DNA of 64,000 nucleotides from Caldilineaceae bacterium bin5. Its GTDB lineage: Bacteria; Chloroflexota; Anaerolineae; Caldilineales; Caldilineaceae. Every line of letters starts with the position of its first letter. The first letter of the stretch is position 1. The notes under the pieces are model-generated. The model did no database searches. It saw nothing but the letters and a program-made list of their open reading frames with translations, and was not told where the DNA came from. The DNA lies in NCBI GenBank assembly GCA_002238445.1, contig MPML01000004.1, positions 147,239 through 211,238 of the forward strand, given 5' to 3'. Of the stretch, positions 36,518 to 46,298 are shown piece after piece. The translations under genes and the position numbers were made by a program.

Positions 36518-37417
36518 ATGGGATGCGCCCTGACTTTTCGTTCCCTTGACACCCTCCCGACGAGCGGTATAATTAATGATATATTTCTGTCAATCTGTTC
36601 CAATGTCTGTGACAACATTTACATTCAGAGGGTGTACGGAGTTGAAAAGAGTTCCTTCCTGCCACAACTTCTTGATTGTTGGAGAATCGACCAGTGGTAT
36701 AAGGGCAATGCATTCAGCAAGCTGCGGGTCTGAGTGGCCCCAGATTTGGAATCCAATCAATGTCATAGGAGAAGGTCAAGACTAGCCCACATATCCTTAA
36801 GCCAAAGCATCAGGGTACAAAAGCGGCGAAACGCGAAGTAAGTGATCTTCAGGTCGGAATGCAAACTGTTCCTGCATAGAATAGGCGGCACAACTGTATG
36901 ATGTGAGAGACGCGCGAGTTTCGTCCCTCTCCAAACAGTCCCAAACGCAGGAAGATGAACGAACCGCCCGAGCTCTGCCGATGGGTCTATTTTCGGACTC
37001 TCGCAGTGGGTAGGACTGCATTCGAACGGAATTCTGTGCTGCCGTCTTACAATGACACAGTCAAGATACTTCCTTGGTGGATGGCAACAAGACTGGCTTG
37101 GCAGTCCTTCACGCGCAACTGTTGCAGAAAAATTGCGTCCACAATGATCTGGCGTTTCTGGCTTTCTTTTGCTGTGCGAAAGCAGGAGAAAAGCAGGGTT
37201 ATCTACGTTTCGAGGGAAGGTCTTGCTAAGAAAAATATACCTACTTCCAAAGCGGACGCAAACTCTTCGTTGGCTGGCGGCTCCACCTTACGGACATCCG
37301 CCGGCCCTCAAAGTCATTCTTGCCCGCAAGCCTTAGCCATGCAGGCAGCCACTCACCTGAATAGCGCGACGACTCTGTATTCGGCGACCTTAATACAAAA
37401 GCAAGGAGGCTTGTGCC
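36518..37417. other. Non-coding or unassigned region
   Basis: About 900 bases between MITE copy A and the amidohydrolase gene. Base composition is more AT-rich than its neighbours and no ORF here resembles a known protein. The last ~20 bases hold an AAGGAGG site for the next gene. I see nothing else recognisable. Confidence 0.4.
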
Positions 37418-38143
37418 ATGAAACGAATCGACTTTGAATACTACTGGACAGAGCAGCAGCCGGTAAACGGCAAAATTTATGGCGTCAAGGAGATTTTGGA
37501 GGACGCCGATCTGGGGGGCATAGACCTGGTCGTGCTGATAGCCGGCCCTATCGAACGGCCCAACAATAGCGGTCTGGCCGAATTTGTGAAGAGTGAGCCG
37601 CGTCTCATCGGCTGCTGTCAGATCAACCCACTGTATGGTCAGGCTGCGGTAGACGAGTTGGAAACGGCGGCCACCCAGTGGGACATGCCCATCCTGAAAC
37701 TCATGTCGGTTGCCTGCAACTATCCGATCTATGGGCAGGAGCCGCTGCCAGTGTTGGACAAAGCACGGGAACTCGGGCTTCTCGTGAACATCCATTCCGG
37801 CGCCCGCCTCAGCACGCCGGCTCAGGTTGGACTGGTGGCTGCCCGCTATCCGGATCTGTCCATCATCATGGAACACATGGGGTACCGTGACGGGGTGGGT
37901 GAGGCCATAGAGGTGGCCAAAGTTTTTCCCAACGTCCATCTCGGCACGAACACGGTTGCTGAACCTTTGATGATCCAGCAAGCAGTTCAGGAAATTGGCG
38001 CAGAACGGGTGTGTTTTGCTTCGAATGGCCCCGGGGTTCCGATGGATTTCGCCGTGGAGTCGATACGTCGGCTCAACCTTGGTGAAGAGGCCGAAGGCCT
38101 GGTACTTGGCGGCAACCTCGCCCGCCTGCTGGGTGTCGAGTAA
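37418..38143 (+). CDS. Amidohydrolase-2 family protein with degenerate metal site
   Basis: 241 residues with the fold signatures of the COG2159-type amidohydrolases: GCCQINPLYGQ, LLVNIHSGA, SIIMEHMGY and a C-terminal FASNGPG...ILGGNLARLLG-like ending (VLGGNLARLLGVE). The usual N-terminal HxH is replaced (RIDFEYYW) and the usual metal-binding Asp before the last strand is Asn (FASNGPG), so a normal metal hydrolase mechanism is doubtful. AAGGAGG precedes the ATG. A GH127-like gene starts 14 bp downstream, implying one operon. Confidence 0.72.
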   Translation: MKRIDFEYYWTEQQPVNGKIYGVKEILEDADLGGIDLVVLIAGPIERPNNSGLAEFVKSEPRLIGCCQINPLYGQAAVDELETAATQWDMPILKLMSVACNYPIYGQEPLPVLDKARELGLLVNIHSGARLSTPAQVGLVAARYPDLSIIMEHMGYRDGVGEAIEVAKVFPNVHLGTNTVAEPLMIQQAVQEIGAERVCFASNGPGVPMDFAVESIRRLNLGEEAEGLVLGGNLARLLGVE

Positions 38144-38157
38144 GGAGAGGAGTACCG

Positions 38158-40338
38158 ATGATTTTAGCTCGATACCAACAGATTTCGCCGCGCAAGGAGT
38201 TGAAGGACATCCTGACGCGCTCGGTAGATCACTTGGTGAGGATGCCCCAGGATAGGCTATTCCGCGATTTTCATGTCGATCCGGATGGGTGGGCGTATGG
38301 CGGCGACTTCGTGGGCCGCTGGCTCGACGGGATGGCGCATTATCATCGCATGCCTCAATTCAGGGGGTTGGACAGTGGGATAATGGAAGTGGTCGAACGG
38401 TTGATCGACTTCCAATCTTCAAACGGTTTCTTCGGCCGGAACTACATTCAGGCCGAGTACACCGGGACGTTGCAAATCGCGAATGCGCTTCTCCAAACTT
38501 ACCGCACGCTTGGCAATCAATCCGCTTTGAAGGCCGCGACGCGGGCCGTGGAATTCTTTATGTCCCATGTCTCTCCGGTCCACGGAGCTGAAGCACGTCC
38601 CAAGCCGGACACGACCTATATTCCCCCCGAGCTGGGCCGTTCCCGGACACGCCCCGATACCTTGGTACCCATGAACCAGGGCTACCGCTGGTTCTTCTCA
38701 CTAGATGTCTTTCCCCGTTACTATCACATGACAGAAGACCAACGCGCGTTAGACTATGCGCGGGCAGTCTTTGAGCAGGTTGAGGTTCTGAGGCCGTGCG
38801 ACGACTTCGCCGGCATCACAGGCAACTTCCACGTTCTGATCCACGTCTATCGCGGCTTGTTGGCGCTGTGGGAATGCACAGGCGATGACGACATCCTGCA
38901 AAAAACGATCTCGTTCTGGCAGTGGATCCGTGACACCAAAGCGCACGTCTCCGGCGGCGTGCAAGAGTGGCTCATTGCCGGCGAACGGTTCGGCCAGCCA
39001 TCCACGGAGGACCGAGACGAACTGTTCTTCAGCGGCGAGAAGGAAGGGCGAGACAAGATCGACGAAACATGCACCGTCTCGGACTGGATGATGCTCAGCT
39101 TTGAATTGTACCGGGCGACCGGCGAGAGTGGCTACCTGGATATGGCAGAGCACACCTTTTTCAACCACCAGCTGTTCGACTTCGCCGCCAACGGCGGCTG
39201 GTGTGGCCATCGCAGTTTGTGGGGCGACGCTGGTTGTGTCTGGGACTTCTGCTGTTCGCATCACGGCCCGCGCTGCCTGGTGGATGCGCTCCGTTATGCG
39301 CTGACAGCTGAGGACAACAGGGCAACGGTGAATCTGTATGTGCCGCTGGAGACGCAAGTCAGCACTTCCGACGGCACGGCCCACCTGATTATCGAACCGG
39401 CATCCGACATGAGCGCGGCACTGATCACCTGCGGTCCGGCAACCGAGGGCGAATTCACCCTGTGTCTCCGCTGCCCGCCCTGGAGCGAGCAGATCGCGGT
39501 CGAGTCTGGGCAGCGGCAAGACGATGGCAGCATGAAGATAGACCGCCGCTGGCAGCCAGGCATGGCGGTACACGTACAGTTCAAATCGCGTCGCGGCCTG
39601 GATATTCGCAGCCGCGGCGCCGGCATCACCATCGGCTCCCTGGGCAATCCTGTGGGCGCAGTCCGCTCGGGTCCCTGGGTGTATGCGCTGCGCGACGAGA
39701 GCTTGGGCGATTTCGGGCTTCGTCCCGTGTCGGTGGGGGTGGAGGGTGGGCAGGCGGACGGCGCGGCTCGTACCTTACTGAGCCTGCCTGCCAACGCGGA
39801 CAGACTGATCGCCGTCCACTCCAACGCTGCCCTGTCACCTGGGTCTGCTGGACTTGCCTTCCAGATCTTCGTGGATGAAGAACTGGTTTACGAGAGCGGA
39901 ACGTACAAGACAATGAGCTTCAGTAACTTTATCGAAGTTCCGTTGAACGGTGCCAGGACGGTTGCGTTGGAGATTCGGGCGCCTGGCAGCGACGTTCCGC
40001 TGGCGTTGGGGCGCTGGCGCGATGTGCGCATCATTACCAGCGACGGCAACATCACCTTTTTGGATCGCGCTATCGAGGAGGGCGGGGGAAGTGCGGCACT
40101 GCGGGACGTCTATTTCGACCGCGATGGGCCAGCAATCCAATCGCTTGCCGATGGCAGTGTGCAGGCCGTGGTCTATGATCGTGCTGGTCAGGACAGGACG
40201 GTCCAAATGGAGCCCCTGCCGGCGATGAGCAATGAATTGGAGGATCCGGACTACGATCAGACCGGTATTGGCGCAGCGCATCTGAAGCCGGCCCCCTTCC
40301 GCGTCTGGTTGCCGATCCGTTCCCAGCCTGTCGTGTAG
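38158..40338 (+). CDS. GH127-like beta-L-arabinofuranosidase family protein (DUF1680)
   Basis: 726 residues, full length for the family: (alpha/alpha)6 barrel followed by beta-sandwich domains. The zinc-thiolate active site of GH127 enzymes is visible: E303 and C305 in DETC, and the paired C365-C366 in FCCSHHGPR, where the last Cys is the nucleophile in characterised members. No signal peptide, so a cytoplasmic enzyme acting on imported oligosaccharide. The sugar specificity is not provable. It is coupled to the amidohydrolase-like gene upstream; MITE copy B lies 45 bp after the stop. Confidence 0.85.
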   Translation: MILARYQQISPRKELKDILTRSVDHLVRMPQDRLFRDFHVDPDGWAYGGDFVGRWLDGMAHYHRMPQFRGLDSGIMEVVERLIDFQSSNGFFGRNYIQAEYTGTLQIANALLQTYRTLGNQSALKAATRAVEFFMSHVSPVHGAEARPKPDTTYIPPELGRSRTRPDTLVPMNQGYRWFFSLDVFPRYYHMTEDQRALDYARAVFEQVEVLRPCDDFAGITGNFHVLIHVYRGLLALWECTGDDDILQKTISFWQWIRDTKAHVSGGVQEWLIAGERFGQPSTEDRDELFFSGEKEGRDKIDETCTVSDWMMLSFELYRATGESGYLDMAEHTFFNHQLFDFAANGGWCGHRSLWGDAGCVWDFCCSHHGPRCLVDALRYALTAEDNRATVNLYVPLETQVSTSDGTAHLIIEPASDMSAALITCGPATEGEFTLCLRCPPWSEQIAVESGQRQDDGSMKIDRRWQPGMAVHVQFKSRRGLDIRSRGAGITIGSLGNPVGAVRSGPWVYALRDESLGDFGLRPVSVGVEGGQADGAARTLLSLPANADRLIAVHSNAALSPGSAGLAFQIFVDEELVYESGTYKTMSFSNFIEVPLNGARTVALEIRAPGSDVPLALGRWRDVRIITSDGNITFLDRAIEEGGGSAALRDVYFDRDGPAIQSLADGSVQAVVYDRAGQDRTVQMEPLPAMSNELEDPDYDQTGIGAAHLKPAPFRVWLPIRSQPVV

Positions 40339-40382
40339 CCGAGCCTTCAATGGCATGAAGAGAGGAGGTGAATAAGACAGAG

Positions 40383-40676
40383 GTAACTACTCAGCCGCAA
40401 CTGATTCGCAACCCTGGACGAGGCGAGCAAAGGTGCTTTTTCTCCCCTCATTGTTGTATATTGGGCGGTCGGCCGCAAGCGGCCTCCCTTGTGCAGGGGC
40501 TGCGCCCCCGCAACGCCCCCCTCCAAAACCATCGCTCACCGACCGTGTGTGCTCATTCCAGCAGTGCCGCTCCACTAACGTGGCTGCCGCCAACCGAATA
40601 CGCAATCATATAGCCTGAATGGCAGTGGGGATAAAGGGCTGGTCAAGACAGGCACTGTATATGGCTTGGTAGTTAC
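40383..40676. mobile_element. MITE-like element, copy B (about 294 bp, inverted relative to A)
   Basis: Starts GTAACTACTCAGCC and ends GGCTTGGTAGTTAC, matching the reverse complement of copies A and C. Flanked by direct repeats GACAGAG at 40376-40382 and 40678-40684. The interior keeps the GC-rich hairpin core (GGGGCTGCGCCCC-type and a CCGCAAGCGG-type stem), while the section near 40550-40620 has diverged from copy A. Confidence 0.8.
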
Positions 40677-40684
40677 GGACAGAG

Positions 40685-41447
40685 AAAGAAAAACGATAGA
40701 CAGTGTAGCCCACAGGCAAGGCATATTCTGGTTCTGTTACTCGGTGAGGAGGAAGGTCAATGTGTATCGCAAAGGCCACTCATCGATATTCGACAAATGT
40801 CGCAGCGATCCTGACCCCAATCACCACGGCGCGGTCAGACTGTGCCACCAATCCACAAGTCGCCGCAGCACCCCGTGAGGTCCAGGTCGTCGAATAGAAT
40901 GAGGCCGTCAAGGAAGTCGAGAATATCGAAACGCCTGCGCCAGGACTAGTGAAGGAATAGGCGGATGCATCGGCCGTCCTGGACCTTACCACCACATGGA
41001 CGCGAAAATGGGCGCCGTCTTCCCCGCTAAATGCCGGCGGTGAGCACGAGACCTGGACCCATGTGCTTTACCAACTCTGCTTCAACCTGAACGAAGATCT
41101 CGGCCTGATGCCCGGCTACCGCCAAAGTTTCGAGGGCAATGAGAATCACACCAGCCAAACGGTCACGCTTGTTGACGATGCCATCTGGTCCGGTGGCACG
41201 CTTATCACGGCGCAACAGGTCGCTGACTGGTACAGATACATCACCAAACCAATAGCGGATCCCCGCAAGAGAGACTGCAAGAAGTGATTGGTTCGTTCAA
41301 AGGGGTCAAGTCGGCCCAGTATGGCGATGCGGAAGAAATTAGGGGAATCGTAGTGATTGAAGAGCATACGCTGCGCTTCGATCTGGAGCAACTCAACCGC
41401 CGCTTCCCTTACCATCTGGCGACCAGGTGGTCCGGCGTGCGCCAGAA
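40685..41447. other. Unassigned region, possible decayed coding sequence
   Basis: About 760 bases without a convincing gene. Short open stretches occur (for example 41063-41287, rightward, with a plausible protein-like composition including WTHVLYQLCFNLNEDLGLMP), but none has a clear ribosome site plus family match. It may be a gene remnant next to MITE copy B. Confidence 0.35.
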
Positions 41448-41942
41448 TCAGTTCGCGTCGTCATCCGGATGACCCGGACCGACACGCGTCCGCTCTGACG
41501 GTCGGGGCGCCGGCATCTGGACCAGCGATACGCCCGCCTCACGCAGAAAACGGCGGCTGTTCTCGTCGGGGTAGGGGCCGGCGTAAACCACGCGCTCGAT
41601 TCCAGCATTTATGATCATCTTGGCGCAAGTGATGCATGGTTGATGCGTTACATAGATCTCGCTGCCGGCTGTACCAACGCCGTGCAAAGCTGCTTGAATG
41701 ATGGCGTTTTGCTCGGCGTGCAGAGGACGTAAGCAGTGGCCGTCTATGATCAGATGCCCGACGTCATCGCAATGGGGCAGACCGGTGGGGGCGCCGTTGT
41801 AGCCGGTCGTCAAAATGCGCTTGTCGCGGACGATAACCGCGCCAACACGTGCTCGATCGCAGGTACTGCGCGCTGCCACTGTGAAGGCGATTTGAAGGAA
41901 ATATTCATCCCAGGATGGGCGAGGCGTTTGTGGTGAGGTCAT
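41448..41942 (-). CDS. Deoxycytidylate (dCMP) deaminase family protein
   Basis: 164 residues, cytidine/deoxycytidylate deaminase fold. [22 protein letters not shown], the zinc His and catalytic Glu in LHAEQNAI, and the zinc Cys pair in [11 protein letters not shown] are all intact, as is the CDDVGHLI insertion typical of ComEB-type dCMP deaminases. It would feed dUMP to thymidylate synthesis. The tail after residue ~145 is charged and Pro-rich. Confidence 0.9.
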   Translation of the reverse strand: MTSPQTPRPSWDEYFLQIAFTVAARSTCDRARVGAVIVRDKRILTTGYNGAPTGLPHCDDVGHLIIDGHCLRPLHAEQNAIIQAALHGVGTAGSEIYVTHQPCITCAKMIINAGIERVVYAGPYPDENSRRFLREAGVSLVQMPAPRPSERTRVGPGHPDDDAN

Positions 41943-41975
41943 GCGCGGCGTTGTACTCGTTAGCCCTGTGCCCGA

Positions 41976-42755
41976 TCAATCCAGACGGCGGGTCGTTCCC
42001 ATGGGGATATTTACGTGTCCATTGGGGGCCGGACTGGGGGGAGACTGGAGAGGCTGGGCCGGCTGCGGCTGCTGGTTCCGGGGCGGCTCCTCTTTTTTGG
42101 CCTGCCTGTCATGTAGAAGGTCCGCCAGAATGCGGTGTGTATCTTCTTCCGTAGGCGAAGCCAGTATTACCGTCTCTTGAATCGTGCGTTCGCGGCTGAA
42201 TCGCCCGCGCTTGGGAATGTGAATTTCGTGTTCGACTGCCAGGCAAGTCTGTGTCGTAGGCCCGAATCTGACAGTTCCATAGCGAATATTGCGGACCGCT
42301 TTCGGGAAGAAGAAGACATACCACATCCCAACATCCTTTTCCGGCCACTCTGCCATCAGAAAGCGTTTGGGTTGCACCAGACAGATTACAGCATGTTCCC
42401 GGGTCGCGAATGTGCGGAAATATCCCTGTAACCAGGTAAATCGTTCGCTCTTTTCCTCGACAGTGAAATAGCCGCTGGCGTGGATGGGAACGCTGTCCGA
42501 CGGCTCCATTGGCTGCGGCGTGACCGCCGGCGTCGGCGCCTCGAGAAATTGTACATAATCCCGGCTGTGCCAGTGCCGTCGCAGCCAGATGAAGGCTGTA
42601 AGGAGAGCTAGGCAAAGTCCTGCCGTAATGAAGCGGCCTGGAATCAACCCGATTGCGCCCAAAGCGCCGACAACCAGAATCAGGCCGTCTATCCAGCGCA
42701 CAATCGGCGCACCGGCAAGCATCATGCGGTCGAGGTGATAGATAAGACGGGACAC
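41976..42755 (-). CDS. Uncharacterised membrane-anchored protein
   Basis: 259 residues, family not recognised. Two close membrane segments at about residues 20-55 (WIDGLILVVGALGAIGLIPG; ITAGLCLALLTAFIWL), then a soluble domain with alternating strands and basic patches, and a Pro/Gln-rich tail from about residue 215. It sits between ftsH and the dCMP deaminase gene on the same strand. Confidence 0.6.
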   Translation of the reverse strand: MSRLIYHLDRMMLAGAPIVRWIDGLILVVGALGAIGLIPGRFITAGLCLALLTAFIWLRRHWHSRDYVQFLEAPTPAVTPQPMEPSDSVPIHASGYFTVEEKSERFTWLQGYFRTFATREHAVICLVQPKRFLMAEWPEKDVGMWYVFFFPKAVRNIRYGTVRFGPTTQTCLAVEHEIHIPKRGRFSRERTIQETVILASPTEEDTHRILADLLHDRQAKKEEPPRNQQPQPAQPLQSPPSPAPNGHVNIPMGTTRRLD

Positions 42756-42880
42756 GGTTCGGTCAGGGCCTGCGGTCAGTTGAAAAGGGCCGGTGGATAT
42801 TGTGAGAAGACCCCGCCCTGTGGGGCGAGGCCAGGCAAATTCATCGATCTGCTTTCATAGTCGCGGGCATGATGCGCCTC

Positions 42881-44845
42881 TCAGGCAGGAGCCGGCAAAG
42901 TTCCCCCGCTCAAGTCCAACCCCTGGTCGCGGCTATCTTCCTCACGGGGGCGCTCGCTGCCGTCCTGTTCGGAGGTAGGCGTGCCGCTGGTCTGTCTCTC
43001 TTCCACACCGTCTACCGACTGGAACGGATCTTCGCCCCGCATAATCGCCTGGAACTCCGAGGCATGCAACGTCTCATGCTCGAGCAGAGCCGCGGCCACG
43101 GCGTCGAGGCGGTCCTCATAGGACGTCAGAATCTCATGGCAGCGGCGATGGGCCTCGTCTACCAGCGTGCGCACCTCTTGGTCGATCTCCTGCGCCACCC
43201 GGTCGCTGTAATTGCGTGTTTCAGCGATGCCCCGGCCGAGAAAAACCATCTCCTCGCGTTGCCCGTATTGGACGGGGCCCAGGGCGTCGCTCATACCCCA
43301 CTGGGTAATCATCATCCGGGCCATGTTTGTCACTCGCTCCAGATCGTTGCTGGCCCCGGTGGTAATATCTTCAAAGCGGATTTCCTCTGCTACTCGACCG
43401 CCCAAAAGTGCTGCCAGTTCATCACGGAACTTGTCTCTTGTGCTCAGGTTCGATTCTTCTTCCGGTAGAGGCATGGTGTAGCCGCCGGCCATGCCCCGCG
43501 GAACGATGGTGACCTTATGCACCGGGTCGTGCATGGGCAGGACGTGCATCGCCACTGCGTGACCCGCTTCATGATAGGCGATAATCTCCTTTTCTTTAGG
43601 AGACATGACGCGGCTGCGGCGTTCTGGGCCGGCAATGACCCGCTCGATGGCTTCCTGGAACTCGGCGAGGCCGATCGAGCGGCGATTGCGGCGGGCTGCC
43701 AGAATCGCAGCTTCATTCACCAGGTTTTCTATATCAGCGCCGACGAAACCGGGCGTCTGTTTGGCAACGACTTCCAGATCGATGTCGGTCGCCAGCGGTT
43801 TGCCCTTCACATGGACATCCAGTATCTGCCGCCGACCCTTCACATCCGGCGAATCCATCATCACCCGACGGTCAAAACGGCCGGGCCGCAGCAGCGCGGG
43901 ATCCAGGATGTCCGGCCTGTTGGTGGCAGCGATGATGATGATATTGACATCCGTGTCGAAGCCGTCCATCTCGACCAGAATCTGGTTGAGAGTCTGCTCG
44001 CGTTCATCGTGAGAGCCGCCCAGTCCCGCGCCGCGATGGCGGCCGACCGCGTCGATCTCGTCGATGAAAATAATGCACGGGGAGTTCTTCTTGGCCTGTT
44101 CGAACAGGTCTCGCACACGGCTGGCCCCGACACCAACAAACATTTCTACAAACTCGGAACCGCTGATATTGAAGAAAGGCACACCCGCTTCACCGGAAAC
44201 CGCCTTCGCCATCAATGTCTTGCCCGTGCCAGGCGGCCCCACCAGCAGGACGCCTTTGGGGATGCGTGCGCCCAATGAAGCGAACTTCTGCGGCTCTTTC
44301 AGGAATTCAACCACCTCTTCCAAGTCCTGGCGGGCCTCTTCATTGCCGGCCACGTCGCTGAAGTTGACCGTCGGTTTATCGCCGGTGAACATACGCGCCT
44401 TGCTCTTGCTGAAGCTGAAGGCCTGGTTGCCCGCGCCCTGGGCTTGACGCAAAATGAATATGAAAAAGACTGCGATCAGAAGAATCGGCAATAAGGCCAG
44501 CAATATGCTGCCGTACACCTCCCACCCACTTGGCGCTTCAATCTCTACATTGACGGCAGACAGTTGGTCTTCGGTTACACCGAGATTCTCAAGTGTCTCG
44601 ATCAGGCCGACGCCCGTCTCTTTGCGGGAACCAATTGCACTGCCGCCGGAATAGGCGAGCACCTCGTCGCCGTCCACATGTAGTTCCTGCACATTACCGC
44701 TGCGGACGAGAGAAGCGACTTCAGCGATCGATACGGTCGCAGAGATGCCGTTGCCCTGATTGCTCAGGACGATATAGAGAAACGCGCCGAGAGCTACGAC
44801 CAAAAGGAAGTAGATCATGCCGTTGCGAATTCGTTTGGAGTCCAT
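42881..44845 (-). CDS. ftsH: ATP-dependent zinc metalloprotease FtsH
   Basis: Membrane AAA+ protease that degrades membrane and short-lived cytosolic proteins. 654 residues. Two N-terminal membrane segments (about 10-28 and 110-135) frame a small extracytoplasmic domain. AAA module: Walker A GPPGTGKT (about residue 202), Walker [35 protein letters not shown]. Zinc motif HEAGH at about 425-429. The C-terminal ~40 residues are acidic and variable. Genes on both sides are read in the same direction. Confidence 0.97.
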   Translation of the reverse strand: MDSKRIRNGMIYFLLVVALGAFLYIVLSNQGNGISATVSIAEVASLVRSGNVQELHVDGDEVLAYSGGSAIGSRKETGVGLIETLENLGVTEDQLSAVNVEIEAPSGWEVYGSILLALLPILLIAVFFIFILRQAQGAGNQAFSFSKSKARMFTGDKPTVNFSDVAGNEEARQDLEEVVEFLKEPQKFASLGARIPKGVLLVGPPGTGKTLMAKAVSGEAGVPFFNISGSEFVEMFVGVGASRVRDLFEQAKKNSPCIIFIDEIDAVGRHRGAGLGGSHDEREQTLNQILVEMDGFDTDVNIIIIAATNRPDILDPALLRPGRFDRRVMMDSPDVKGRRQILDVHVKGKPLATDIDLEVVAKQTPGFVGADIENLVNEAAILAARRNRRSIGLAEFQEAIERVIAGPERRSRVMSPKEKEIIAYHEAGHAVAMHVLPMHDPVHKVTIVPRGMAGGYTMPLPEEESNLSTRDKFRDELAALLGGRVAEEIRFEDITTGASNDLERVTNMARMMITQWGMSDALGPVQYGQREEMVFLGRGIAETRNYSDRVAQEIDQEVRTLVDEAHRRCHEILTSYEDRLDAVAAALLEHETLHASEFQAIMRGEDPFQSVDGVEERQTSGTPTSEQDGSERPREEDSRDQGLDLSGGTLPAPA

Positions 44846-45077
44846 AGGTCCTCTTGAGTTCGACGGGGGTAGGAACGGTCGTCGCGAGCGAATTTCTGAA
44901 TCTGCTCCAGAAAATTGGACCCTTCGCTTCCCGCTGAAATCTTAGCATAAGGAAAACACAGCGTCAAATAGATGCGTAAACCGGCTTTTCCCCTTTCGCC
45001 CGCAAAAATGCGCAACCAGGTAGTAACTCGATTCTAGTGCAGCAGCGTCGGTTGGGCAGTAATGCCGCTTCCACCTC

Positions 45078-45932
45078 TCAGGCAGGCTGGAGCGTGAAGA
45101 GCGTGATTTCCGGTCGGCAATTCAAACGAAAAGGCAGGGGCCAGACGCCAAGACCGCGGTTCGTATAGAGCTGGTAGCTCCCAACATGATAATGGCCGAT
45201 CGGGTATTGGGTTGCCATGTGCGGCAGAAGAGGGGCATGCGTCGCCAGCCCAACGCCGTCAGGCCGCGTCGTTGGAAGCCGAACCTGCCCGCCGTGGCTG
45301 TGTCCGCTCAGTTGCAGCGACACCGGCGCTTTCTCCCTCTGGATGGTATTAATGTAGTCAGGTTCGTGACAGAGCAACACGTTCGTATAGCCCGACGGCG
45401 CACCGGCCAGCGCTAGCCGCGGGCGGGGGTCGCCGGACCAGGCGTCATCTACCCCGGCGATTATGAGGCCCGGCGCCGCTTCTACGTTCTGATTGACCAG
45501 AAGGACTACCGGCGTCTCCGCCAGCGCCGCCTCCACCGCCTCGCGATCGGTCCACAGATCGTGGTTGCCATACACCGCATATGTGGGCGGCTCGAGCAGT
45601 CGCAGCGGCTCGATCAAGCCGGCCGCATAGCGGGCTTCGTGGCCGACGAAGTCGCCGGTAAGCGTCACCAGGTCCGGCTGCAAACTGTTGACGCGCCGGA
45701 CCGCGGCAAGCAGTTCGCTGGCGGAGGTGAAGCGGCTCAGATGAATATCGGAAATCTGGGCGATGCGCTGGCCCGCAAGCCGTTCGGCCAGCCCCGGCAG
45801 TTGGAGCGTAACCTCCTCCACTTCCACCAATGACGGCTCCAGCAGCCCGTATCCGAAACCGGACGCGCTGGTCACAACCGCCGCGGCGGCCCACTGCAGG
45901 AACCGGCGCCTGGTTAACGTGAGTTTCGACAT
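45078..45932 (-). CDS. Tat-exported metallophosphoesterase
   Basis: 284 residues. N-terminal twin-arginine signal TRRRFLQWAAAAVVTSASG. The calcineurin-like metal-site motifs follow in order: QISDIHLSRF, LTGDFVGH, YGNHDLW, LLCHEPD and SGHSHGGQ, as in YkuE/YaeI-type phosphodiesterases that act at the outer face of the membrane. The substrate is unknown; lipid headgroup or cyclic nucleotide hydrolysis are options. Confidence 0.9.
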   Translation of the reverse strand: MSKLTLTRRRFLQWAAAAVVTSASGFGYGLLEPSLVEVEEVTLQLPGLAERLAGQRIAQISDIHLSRFTSASELLAAVRRVNSLQPDLVTLTGDFVGHEARYAAGLIEPLRLLEPPTYAVYGNHDLWTDREAVEAALAETPVVLLVNQNVEAAPGLIIAGVDDAWSGDPRPRLALAGAPSGYTNVLLCHEPDYINTIQREKAPVSLQLSGHSHGGQVRLPTTRPDGVGLATHAPLLPHMATQYPIGHYHVGSYQLYTNRGLGVWPLPFRLNCRPEITLFTLQPA

Positions 45933-45975
45933 AACTTGCGATGGTATAAGGTGTGTTTCAACATAATTGGCGATG

Positions 45976-46260
45976 GTATCTACTAAGCCACATTACTTGC
46001 CCAGCCAGTCTTCCTTGGAACTGTTCAGGCACTTGGTTACGCAACTGGTGTACAGCCGCCGCCATGCTCGCCAGCCGACACGATGCGAAGAAGGCACACG
46101 GTGGGTGAGGAATGTTTTTGTAGGGGGGCGTTGCTGGGGCGCAGCCCCTGCACAAGGGAGGGCCGAAGGCCCGACCGCCCAAATGACAACCATGAGGAGA
46201 GAGCAAACACCTTGACTCGCCTCATTCGGATTCGCGAATTAATTGTGGCTGAGTAGTTAC
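45976..46260. mobile_element. MITE-like element, copy C (285 bp)
   Basis: Same orientation as copy A. Left end GTATCTACTAAGCCACAT and right end (reverse complement) GTAACTACTCAGCCACAA give the best-preserved terminal inverted repeat of the three copies. Flanking duplication TTGGCGATG (45967-45975) and TTGCGATG (46261-46268). Core hairpins around GGGGCGCAGCCCC and GGGCCGAAGGCCC are intact. No coding capacity. Confidence 0.83.
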
Positions 46261-46298
46261 TTGCGATGTTAATTCTATCGGACGACGGCCTTCGGGGT

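Noticed and set aside
36263..36733. 156-codon ORF on the plus strand through MITE copy A
   Set aside because: It starts inside the element and runs out of its end; the other MITE copies do not keep the frame.
36263..46250. Repeated GC-rich palindromes as a CRISPR array
   Set aside because: Copies are single, kilobases apart, with no spacer pattern and no cas genes.
45976..46260. MITE copies as non-autonomous relatives of the IS982 element
   Set aside because: The terminal repeats (GTAACTACTCAGCC against TAGGGCCTTATGC) and flanking duplication lengths differ.
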